In this document: in pieces, positions 1 to 5,941 of the stretch
Position numbering within the stretch: the first letter of the stretch is position 1
How the letters are laid out: each line of letters begins with the position of its first letter
From: Pseudomonadota bacterium
GTDB taxonomy: Bacteria; Desulfobacterota; Desulfobulbia; Desulfobulbales; JAGXFP01
Length of the DNA: 10,055 bases
Direction of reading: 5' to 3'
NCBI GenBank assembly: GCA_030673265.1
Contig: DAOVJK010000089.1
Location: 1-10,055, forward strand
Made by a program: the position numbers and the translations under genes
Notes under the pieces: generated by a model
Told to the model about the DNA's origin: nothing
Seen by the model: only the letters and a program-made list of their open reading frames with translations
Databases searched by the model: none

Positions 1-36
1 GGCAGGGCTGACATTGATTGAAATTATCTTTGCCAT
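1..36 (-). CDS. Start of a gene cut by the window edge (possibly MOSC-domain protein)
   Basis: An open frame begins at an ATG on the minus strand and runs off the left edge after 12 codons, reading MAKIISINVSPA. An AAGG lies about 10 bases upstream and could be a ribosome binding site. The opening strand pattern (M-x-K-I-x-x-I-x-x-S) resembles the N-terminus of small MOSC-domain proteins of anaerobic bacteria, which are linked to molybdenum cofactor sulfur chemistry. That identity is an inference from very few residues. The gene lies 84 bp downstream of cysK on the same strand, so it could be the tail of the sulfur operon or a separate unit. Confidence 0.4.
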   Translation of the reverse strand, partial: MAKIISINVSPA

Positions 37-63
37 GATTTCACGGCCTTGCCAATTATTGGG

Positions 64-96
64 AAAAAGATTTTGCTCTTTGCTCAAAGGGGGAGC
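64..96 (-). terminator. Weak candidate terminator after cysK
   Basis: Read on the minus strand, an imperfect hairpin (GCT, a CCCC bulge, CTTT, loop GAGC, AAAG, AGC) ends at 75 and is followed after a few bases by five T residues (64-68). It sits 25 bp past the cysK stop codon, where an operon terminator would be expected. The stem is short and bulged, so it may be leaky or not functional. Confidence 0.28.
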
Positions 97-120
97 GAAG
101 ATTCAGAATAACCTAGTTAC

Positions 121-1047
121 TTATTCCACCACTAAATCGGTGCTCAGATAACGTTCGCCGGTATCGGGGAGAATCACCACTACGTTTTTAGCCCTGTTCT
201 CTTCTCTGATCGCCACCTGCAGGGCCGCCCAGGTTGCCGCACCTGAGGAGATCCCGCACATGATACCTTCTTCTTTGGCCAGGCGCCGGGCGGTTTCAAA
301 GGCCTGCTCATTGGTGACCTGGATTGTTTCGTCAATGATCGCAGTATTAAGGACCTTTGGAATAAAACCGGCCCCGATACCCTGGATCTTGTGGGGACCG
401 GGAGTGCCGCCGGACAAAACCGGTGAATCGGCGGGTTCGACGGCAATGGCTTGGAAAGAAGGTTTACGAGCTTTTATCACCTCGGCAATCCCGGTGATGG
501 TGCCGCCAGTCCCGACTCCCGATACCAGGAAATCAACCTCGCCGTTGGTGTCTGCCCAAATCTCTTCGGCGGTGGTGAGGCGGTGGATTTCAGGATTTGC
601 CGGGTTTTCAAACTGGTTTGGCATGAAAGAGTTGGCGGTAGCTGCTTGGATCTCCGTGGCCTTGGCGATCGCGCCATTCATGCCTTCCGCGCCGGGGGTT
701 AAGACCAGCTCGGCGCCCAGATGTTTGAGGAGTTTTCGCCGTTCCATGCTCATGGTATCCGGCATGGTCAGGAGCAGCCGGTAATTTCTGGCGGCGCAGA
801 TAAAGGCCAGGGCGATGCCAGTATTGCCACTGGTTGGTTCGATGATCAGAGTATCGCTGTCGAGCCGCCCGTCGGTCTCGGCTGCTTCGATCATCGCCTT
901 GCCGATTCGATCCTTGACGCTCCACATGGGGTTGCCTGATTCAATTTTAGCAAGAATATTTGCCTGGCAATCGGCGGTGATGCGGTTGAATCTGACCAAC
1001 GGGGTTTTACCGACGGTTTGGGCAATATTGTTGAATATCGCAGTCAT
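121..1047 (-). CDS. cysK: Cysteine synthase (O-acetylserine sulfhydrylase)
   Basis: A 308-residue PLP enzyme of fold type II that replaces the acetyl group of O-acetyl-L-serine with sulfide to give L-cysteine in the cytoplasm. The Schiff-base lysine is K45 in SVKDR. The substrate loop TSGNTG is at 72-77, the phosphate-binding glycine loop GVGTGGTITG at 177-186, and the GISSG motif carrying the serine near the pyridine nitrogen at 265-269. Length fits CysK/CysM enzymes. The usual TTGPEIW motif reads TTAEEIW here (158-164), a small departure. The ATG has a strong AAAGGAG site seven bases upstream. It is the last gene of the five-gene sulfur operon, 38 bp after cysE, which makes its substrate. 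CysM or a related beta-substituting enzyme is the main alternative, but the cysE neighbour favours CysK. Confidence 0.93.
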   Translation of the reverse strand: MTAIFNNIAQTVGKTPLVRFNRITADCQANILAKIESGNPMWSVKDRIGKAMIEAAETDGRLDSDTLIIEPTSGNTGIALAFICAARNYRLLLTMPDTMSMERRKLLKHLGAELVLTPGAEGMNGAIAKATEIQAATANSFMPNQFENPANPEIHRLTTAEEIWADTNGEVDFLVSGVGTGGTITGIAEVIKARKPSFQAIAVEPADSPVLSGGTPGPHKIQGIGAGFIPKVLNTAIIDETIQVTNEQAFETARRLAKEEGIMCGISSGAATWAALQVAIREENRAKNVVVILPDTGERYLSTDLVVE

Positions 1048-1085
1048 TATTGCGCTCCTTTCAGCCTTGGCTTTTCAAAAAAGGT

Positions 1086-2096
1086 TCATTTGTCTTTATT
1101 GCCGGAGTAAAGAAGTTCCGGCCTCTTCAGGATGACCTTGGTGTCGGCGGGCACACTTTCGGTCATCCAGATATTACCGCCGATTACCGAACGGGCGCCG
1201 ATGACGGTTTCGCCGCCGAGGATTGTGGTGTTGGCGTAGACGATCACGTCGTCTTCAATGGTCGGGTGGCGTTTGACATTGCGGTAGCGCTCGCCGGCAT
1301 CTCTCGGCAGGGAGAGGGCGCCCAGGGTCACCCCCTGATAGATCCTGACCCGTTCACCGATCACGGTGGTTTCACCGATAACCACACCGGTGCCGTGGTC
1401 GATAAAGAAACTCTTGCTGATGGTGGCGCCGGGGTGAATATCGATGCCGGTAACGCTGTGGGCATATTCGGTCATGATTCTGGGCAGGACCGGCACTCCG
1501 AGTCCGTGCAGTTCGTGGGCCATTCGGTAAACGCTGATCGCCCGCAGACCCGGATAGCTGAAGATGACCTCATCACCGCCTTTGGCGGCGGGATCGCCGT
1601 CGAGCGCGGCCTGGATATCACCGGTCAGCATCTCACTGATCTGGGGCAGGGTTTCGATGAAATCGATGGCTTTTTGATAACCCTGGGCCTTGCATCTGGT
1701 GCAGGTCTGCCGGGCCTGAAAGCACTCGTGCTGGATGGCCAGGACGATCTGGGCGGCCAGGTTCTCGAAGAGCTCGGTCGTTTCCTGACCGAGACAGTAT
1801 TCCAGATTGGCGGGATTGATGGCGGTGGTCGAAAAATAGCCGGGGAAAAGGATTCGCCGGGCCTGATTGATGATCTGCACCATCTTTTCATAAGTGGGGA
1901 TCGGAATCGAGCCCAGGTGGTCGAAACAGCCGTGCTTGTTGCAGGAGGCGGCGAGCTGCTTGACCACCGGCGGAATATCACCGTAAAGATGGCTGACGTT
2001 TTCGGCATCGTCTGCGCATTGCTGGTTGTCTATGTCCTTTTTAAACATGCGGGGACCTGTCTTTAGACTGTCTAGAGATTTCAGCTTGTCATCCAT
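1086..2096 (-). CDS. cysE: Serine O-acetyltransferase, long EpsC-type
   Basis: Transfers acetyl from acetyl-CoA to L-serine, making the O-acetylserine used by CysK downstream. At 336 residues it is longer than the roughly 270 of enteric CysE; the extra length is an N-terminal helical region (about 1-175). The catalytic Asp and His are visible as D219 in GIDIHPGA and H234 in FIDHGTG. The C-terminal part is a left-handed beta-helix of hexapeptide repeats (about 215-315), with the conserved KRHPTIED at 275-282. Cysteines C125, C132 and C135 cluster in the N-terminal region. The protein ends in NKDK, not the C-terminal isoleucine that enteric CysE inserts into CysK. The start is uncertain: the first ATG has no good ribosome site, while M17 (position 2048) has AGG six bases upstream. 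It lies 30 bp after metW. Confidence 0.92.
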   Translation of the reverse strand: MDDKLKSLDSLKTGPRMFKKDIDNQQCADDAENVSHLYGDIPPVVKQLAASCNKHGCFDHLGSIPIPTYEKMVQIINQARRILFPGYFSTTAINPANLEYCLGQETTELFENLAAQIVLAIQHECFQARQTCTRCKAQGYQKAIDFIETLPQISEMLTGDIQAALDGDPAAKGGDEVIFSYPGLRAISVYRMAHELHGLGVPVLPRIMTEYAHSVTGIDIHPGATISKSFFIDHGTGVVIGETTVIGERVRIYQGVTLGALSLPRDAGERYRNVKRHPTIEDDVIVYANTTILGGETVIGARSVIGGNIWMTESVPADTKVILKRPELLYSGNKDK

Positions 2097-2126
2097 ATTA
2101 TCATGAAACCCTGTCGGTTAAGGAGA

Positions 2127-2741
2127 TTATGATTCGCCATTGTTCCTGCGGCTGACCATAAATATACCGTAAGTCGCCCGGAGATTGGGCAGAAAATTTA
2201 TTATGTTACCCTGCAGGTTGTCACTGTGGGTGTTGATATCCACCTCCCTGATGACCTTGCAGCCGGTTTCCTTGACAAAGCGGCGGAAGTCCTTGATGGT
2301 GATGATCCTGATGTTAGGAGTATTATACCACTCGTAGGGCAGCTGCCGGTTCTTGGGGGCGTAGCCGAAAAAGAGGATCTGCAAGCGGATGGACCAGTAG
2401 CTGAAATTAGGAAATGAAACGATGATCTTTTTCCCGACCCGCAGTAATTCCTTGATCAACAGATCAGGTTCCAGAACCTGCTGCAGGGTCTGACTAAGGA
2501 TCACATAATCGAAGGCGTTATCCGGATAATCATGGACTTCTTCGGTGATATCGCCCTGGAGAACCTGTACCCCGTTTTCAATACATTTTGTGACCTTGGC
2601 TTCGGAGCTTTCGATACCGGTGCCGCTGACTCGCTTCTCTTTTTTGAGAAAGCTGAGCAGCTCCCCCTCGCCGCAGCCGAGATCAAGAACCCTGCTGTCG
2701 GGTTCGATCCATGAGGCTATTATCTGTAGATCATAACGCAT
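2127..2741 (-). CDS. metW: MetW, methionine biosynthesis methyltransferase-like protein
   Basis: A 204-residue class I SAM-dependent methyltransferase fold. Motif I, VLDLGCGEG, is at 18-26, an acidic residue ending strand 2 is E44, and LQGDITE lies near 61-67. The central YEWYNTPNIRIITIKDF stretch is a hallmark of MetW. No methyl-transfer reaction is established that I know of; MetW proteins are found with MetX and are reported to be needed for, or to stimulate, homoserine acetyltransferase activity. Here the ATG lies inside the end of metX with an 11-bp overlap, and only a loose purine run (AGAAGAAG) precedes it, so translation is probably coupled to metX. This tight link supports a joint MetX-MetW function. 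Confidence 0.93.
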   Translation of the reverse strand: MRYDLQIIASWIEPDSRVLDLGCGEGELLSFLKKEKRVSGTGIESSEAKVTKCIENGVQVLQGDITEEVHDYPDNAFDYVILSQTLQQVLEPDLLIKELLRVGKKIIVSFPNFSYWSIRLQILFFGYAPKNRQLPYEWYNTPNIRIITIKDFRRFVKETGCKVIREVDINTHSDNLQGNIINFLPNLRATYGIFMVSRRNNGES

Positions 2742-3909
2742 TGGTTTCTTCTTCTGATACCCGTTTCAGGAATCGGTTGATCATGGTGCTTTGCCGCTCA
2801 TTGGGGAGCAGGAAGGCATCGTGACCGCAGGTTGCCTCGATCTCGCAAAAACTTACATCAAGACCATTCTTCTTCATGGCTTTAACCATGTCGCGGGATT
2901 GATAAGTGGGGTACAGCCAGTCCGAGGTGAATGAAATCGTCAATATCTTGGCTTTGATATTGGCAAAGGCTTCCACCTCCGAGTCGTGGCCGTGTTGCCT
3001 GCCGACATCGAAATAGTCGGCGGCTTTGGTTATGTAGAGAAAGGAATTGGCGTCGAAGCGCTCGACAAATTTTGAGCCCTGGTAACGCAGGTAGCTCTCC
3101 ACCTGGAAATTGGCATCAAAATCGAAAGATAAATTGTCCCGATCCTGAAGCCGCCGCCCGAATTTATCGCGCATGGCCTCGTCGGAAAGGTAGGTGACAT
3201 GGCCGACCATCCTGGCCAGGGCCAGACCAATATCAGGTTTTGCACCGCTGTAATAATCACCCTTGTTGAAATTGGGGTCTGACATGATGGCCTGTCTACC
3301 GATCTCATTAAAGGAGATGGCCAGGGCCGAGTGGCGAGTGGTGGTGGCCAGCAGAATCGCTGAAGCGACCATCTCGGGATAGCTGATTGCCCATTCAATA
3401 ACCTGCATGCCGCCGATGGAGCCGCCGACTACCGCCAGTAGTTTGGCGATGCCGAGATGGTCGAGCAGCTCTTTCTGGACCTTGACTATGTCACCGATGG
3501 TCACCACCGGAAAGGCCAGGCCGTATGGTCGGCCGGTTGCCGGGTTTTCTGATGATGGCCCGGTTGTACCCATGCAGCCGCCCAGAACGTTTGAGCAGAT
3601 GACAAAATATTTGTTGGTGTCGATGCCCTTGCCGGGGCCGACCATGGTGTCCCACCAGCCCGGTTTTGGGTCATCTTCGGAGTAATAACCCGCCACGTGG
3701 GAATCACCGGACAGGGCATGGGCTATCAGAATAACGTTGCTTTTATCAGCATTGATAGCACCCATGGTTTCGTAAGCGACCGTGATCGGGCCGAGGCGGG
3801 CGCCGCTTTCCAGAACAATCTCAAGTGGTGGTTCGGCAAAGGTATGGATTTTTTTCTCGACCTGGCCGACGGAAATACCGTCGCGATCTGGTTCGATATA
3901 CTCGCTCAT
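2731..3909 (-). CDS. metX: Homoserine O-acetyltransferase
   Basis: A 392-residue alpha/beta-hydrolase that acetylates L-homoserine from acetyl-CoA, the first committed step to methionine. The nucleophile is S164 in the elbow GGSIGGMQ; the triad is completed by D330 (TSDWLYP) and H363 (CGHDAFLL). The HALSGDSH loop (64-71) and GCMGTTGP (111-118) are family signatures, and the length is normal. Some MetX proteins are succinyltransferases; I call acetyl because an O-acetylhomoserine-type sulfhydrylase is encoded just upstream, but this is inference. The ATG follows metY by 23 bp, with only a weak GAG as ribosome site, so it is probably translated partly by coupling. The 3' end overlaps metW by 11 bp. 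Confidence 0.95.
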   Translation of the reverse strand: MSEYIEPDRDGISVGQVEKKIHTFAEPPLEIVLESGARLGPITVAYETMGAINADKSNVILIAHALSGDSHVAGYYSEDDPKPGWWDTMVGPGKGIDTNKYFVICSNVLGGCMGTTGPSSENPATGRPYGLAFPVVTIGDIVKVQKELLDHLGIAKLLAVVGGSIGGMQVIEWAISYPEMVASAILLATTTRHSALAISFNEIGRQAIMSDPNFNKGDYYSGAKPDIGLALARMVGHVTYLSDEAMRDKFGRRLQDRDNLSFDFDANFQVESYLRYQGSKFVERFDANSFLYITKAADYFDVGRQHGHDSEVEAFANIKAKILTISFTSDWLYPTYQSRDMVKAMKKNGLDVSFCEIEATCGHDAFLLPNERQSTMINRFLKRVSEEETNAL

Positions 3910-3932
3910 AATGTGCTCAGCATACTTGCTGC

Positions 3933-5189
3933 TCAGATAGTGTCCAGGGCCTGGCTAATATCATCGCATATGTCTTCAACCGCTTCAATGCCGACGGATA
4001 ACCTGATCATATCCTCAGTGATGGATAGTTTTTGCCGAGTTTGTTCATCGAAGGAAAGATACTGGGATGAGTATGGGTGGATAATCAAGGTTTTACAATC
4101 ACCCAGGTTGGCCAGGTTGTAGACCATTTTCAGGGAGTTGATGAATTTGAAGCATTCTTCCTTGCTGCCAAGGCCGAAGGAAAGAACCCCGCCAAAACCC
4201 TGACCGTTGAACTGGCCCGAAGCTGTTTGGTGGGAGGGGCTGTCGGCCAGGCCTGGATAACGGACCCATTTTACCTCTGGTCTGGTGGTCAGAAACTCGG
4301 CAACTTTATGGGCGTTGGCGAGATGGCGCTCCATGCGCAGGGCCATGGTGTCAAGTCCCAATATGGTCAGGTAGGAGTGCAGGGGCGCTTGAGTTGTGCC
4401 GAAATTTATGTGATGCTCCCGCCAGACCTTGTCGAGGAAGGCAAGTGGCCCTTTCCGGTCGATAAATGGTTTCAGGTCGGGGAAGCGGTCGTTTTGCCAG
4501 TTGAATTTGCCGCTGTCGATTACCACTCCGCCGGTGGCGTCACCGTGGCCGCTGAAATACTTGGTTGTCGAGTGAATGACAATGTCTGCCCCAAGTTCGA
4601 TCGGCCGGCAGAGATATGGGGTGGCCAGGGTGCTGTCGACCAGCAGCGGCAGGCCGTGGCGGTGGGCGATCTCAGCGGCTTTGCCCAGATTAGGGACGTC
4701 CATTTTGGGATTGCCGATGGTTTCCAGATAAATGAATCTGGTTTTGTCGTTGATCGCTTCTTCAAGGGCGGCCATATCGGTTGATTCCACCATGCGGGCG
4801 GTGATATCATATTTTTTGAAAATGTTGGCGAACAAAACATAGCTGGACATAAAGAGGGAGTTGCCGGTGACGAATTCATCTCCGGCTCGCAACAGGGCCA
4901 TGCATGCATTGGTAATTGCCGCCATGCCGGATGAGGTTGCCACTGCTCCGGCCCCGCCTTCCAGGGAGGCGAGCTTTTTCTCCAAGACCTGATTGGTAGG
5001 GTTGGTGAGGCGCATATAGATGTGGTCGCCGGTCTTGCCAGCGAAGGTGTCGCTTAGATTTTCGGCAGTCTGATGAAGATTGGCGGCGGACTGGTAAATA
5101 GGCGGCAGGGTTGCTCCTTCCCAGTCGGCTGGCGATTGACATTCGTGAATGACCCTGGTCCTGAAATCATGATATTTTGCAGATGACAT
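3933..5189 (-). CDS. metY: O-acetylhomoserine sulfhydrylase (homocysteine synthase), Cys/Met PLP family
   Basis: A 418-residue member of the Cys/Met metabolism PLP family (cystathionine gamma-synthase fold). The PLP lysine is K210 in HSTTKYFSGHGD. D185 (LLVDSTLATP) pairs with the pyridine nitrogen, Y58 and R60 in YMRLTNPT contact the phosphate of the partner subunit, SSGMAA is at 86-91, and R396 in IRLSVGIE binds the substrate carboxylate. The stretch FGTTQAPLHSYLTILGLDTMALRMERH (263-289) resembles MetY and methionine gamma-lyase more than MetB. The expected role is O-acetylhomoserine plus sulfide to homocysteine, which fits metX next door. F113 (NSLFMSSY) stands where many family members have the PLP-stacking tyrosine. 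The ATG has AGGGG six bases upstream. It is the first enzyme gene of the operon. MetB or a gamma-lyase is less likely. Confidence 0.85.
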   Translation of the reverse strand: MSSAKYHDFRTRVIHECQSPADWEGATLPPIYQSAANLHQTAENLSDTFAGKTGDHIYMRLTNPTNQVLEKKLASLEGGAGAVATSSGMAAITNACMALLRAGDEFVTGNSLFMSSYVLFANIFKKYDITARMVESTDMAALEEAINDKTRFIYLETIGNPKMDVPNLGKAAEIAHRHGLPLLVDSTLATPYLCRPIELGADIVIHSTTKYFSGHGDATGGVVIDSGKFNWQNDRFPDLKPFIDRKGPLAFLDKVWREHHINFGTTQAPLHSYLTILGLDTMALRMERHLANAHKVAEFLTTRPEVKWVRYPGLADSPSHQTASGQFNGQGFGGVLSFGLGSKEECFKFINSLKMVYNLANLGDCKTLIIHPYSSQYLSFDEQTRQKLSITEDMIRLSVGIEAVEDICDDISQALDTI

Positions 5190-5274
5190 TACAGACCCCT
5201 GATAGTTTTAGGTTAAATTGAAGAGTTGACTGGTAACAAAACGGTTAAGTTGCACTTTACAAAGAAAAGGGGGC
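5190..5274 (-). promoter_or_regulatory. Leader region of the sulfur operon
   Basis: This 85-bp gap separates the stop of the HTH gene from the metY start, both on the minus strand. It is AT-rich. Read on the minus strand it holds a TTGTTA that could serve as a -35 element, followed after 17 bases only by a poor -10 (TTAACC). No terminator-like hairpin separates the two genes. The gap is too short for a typical SAM-I riboswitch and I see no such fold. The operon may therefore have its own weak or activated promoter here, or be read through from the HTH gene. Confidence 0.3.
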
Positions 5275-5649
5275 TTAAAGCAAGTCTGATAGAACTTCGC
5301 AGGAGCGGCAGATCTTCATCTTTTCCTGCCAGTTTTTTTGCGATTGGCATTCACAGATAGTGCCGTTTATGAACCAGCAAAGTTTGCCTGCCTGGAATTC
5401 CCAGGCGGGGCAATGTTTGCGGCGTTGGGGAGGGCATTTTTTTACAGTCCAGCAGGGTTTAATGGCCTTTTCACTTACTCTGGTCCGGGAGAGCAGGAAA
5501 AATATCTGGCGTTCTACATGGGATGGGATCTTTCGCCAGTTTTGCTCGTAGCTGTGGACGGCTTTTATTGAGATGCCCAGAAGCTCGGCCACTTCTTTCT
5601 GGGTCTTGTTTAATAGTTTGCGGGCCTTACAAAACTCTTCGCTTTCCAC
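5275..5649 (-). CDS. XRE-like HTH regulator with cysteine-rich two-CW tail
   Basis: A small DNA-binding protein. From the GTG at 5649 it has 124 residues. This start is chosen because AGGCGG lies nine bases upstream and the recognisable domain begins right after it; the frame extends to another GTG at 5727, but that has no ribosome site and overlaps a palindrome. Residues about 3-54 form a helix-turn-helix of the XRE type (KTQKEVAELLGISIKAVHSYEQ). The tail carries eight cysteines: C66, C72, C80, C91, C99, C101, C114 and C117, two of them in CW pairs (PCW, LCW), with a CPAW motif between. This pattern matches the two-CW domain seen in sensors and regulators of Desulfobacterota, which may bind a metal or an iron-sulfur centre; no ligand is known to me. 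It lies 85 bp upstream of the sulfur operon on the same strand, so it may control that operon, itself or divergent clpB. Confidence 0.82.
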   Translation of the reverse strand: MESEEFCKARKLLNKTQKEVAELLGISIKAVHSYEQNWRKIPSHVERQIFFLLSRTRVSEKAIKPCWTVKKCPPQRRKHCPAWEFQAGKLCWFINGTICECQSQKNWQEKMKICRSCEVLSDLL

Positions 5650-5720
5650 GTGGGTAAACCGCCTAAATATTGTTGACTGTTCCAATAAAGTTGTTAAGTG
5701 TTTAGTTAATCTACCATATA

Positions 5721-5737
5721 ATACCACACAGTGGTAT
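5721..5737. promoter_or_regulatory. Perfect inverted repeat, candidate operator
   Basis: ATACCAC, a 3-base spacer ACA, then GTGGTAT: a perfect 7-3-7 dyad, 72 bp upstream of the chosen HTH start. It overlaps a minus-strand TATTAT (5718-5723) that could be a -10 element, although no good -35 is visible. Size and symmetry fit a dimeric XRE-type regulator, so autoregulation by the adjacent HTH protein is a reasonable guess. I saw no second copy in the window. Confidence 0.5.
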
Positions 5738-5795
5738 GAAAAAATATTGAAAATCCAGGAGGATGTCTCTGGCCTTCTAAGTCTTAAGGAAATTC

Positions 5796-5824
5796 TTGAC
5801 AGCGTGGGTAGTGAGTCTTACGGT
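5796..5824 (+). promoter_or_regulatory. Candidate promoter for clpB
   Basis: A consensus -35 hexamer TTGACA (5796-5801), preceded by C as in heat-shock CTTGA-type elements, is followed after 17 bases by TACGGT (5819-5824), a poor -10. A second -10-like TACAAT lies at 5846-5851 without a matched -35. No CIRCE repeat was seen. Transcription from here would leave a leader of roughly 110 bases before the clpB ATG. Either vegetative or alternative sigma factor use is possible. Confidence 0.35.
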
Positions 5825-5941
5825 CTCATGCAGTTGCTTTAGATGTACAATATTTAAATGGCATAAATCCATTTTCCTGGTTCCCTGGCAAGATGGATAT
5901 CATTTGTTTTAAGCATTTTTTAAGAGGATTGAGGGAAGTAC

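Noticed and set aside
1050..2066. A 338-codon plus-strand open frame opposite cysE
   Set aside because: It lies fully antisense to a gene with clear catalytic motifs, has no domain I recognise, and its glycine/aspartate-rich sequence is what the complement of a codon-biased gene gives.
4077..4784. A 235-codon plus-strand open frame opposite metY
   Set aside because: Antisense to a well-supported PLP enzyme gene; no motif and no reasonable ribosome site.
5190..5274. SAM or other riboswitch in front of the sulfur operon
   Set aside because: The gap is only 85 bp and shows neither a multi-stem core nor an anti-terminator/terminator pair.
5573..5842. An 89-codon plus-strand frame across the HTH start and the intergenic region
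   Set aside because: Its first part is antisense to the HTH gene and the rest covers the palindrome and promoter region; no recognisable protein features.
5728..5941. CIRCE or HrcA-type operator upstream of clpB
   Set aside because: No copy of the TTAGCACTC/GAGTGCTAA arms is present on either strand.
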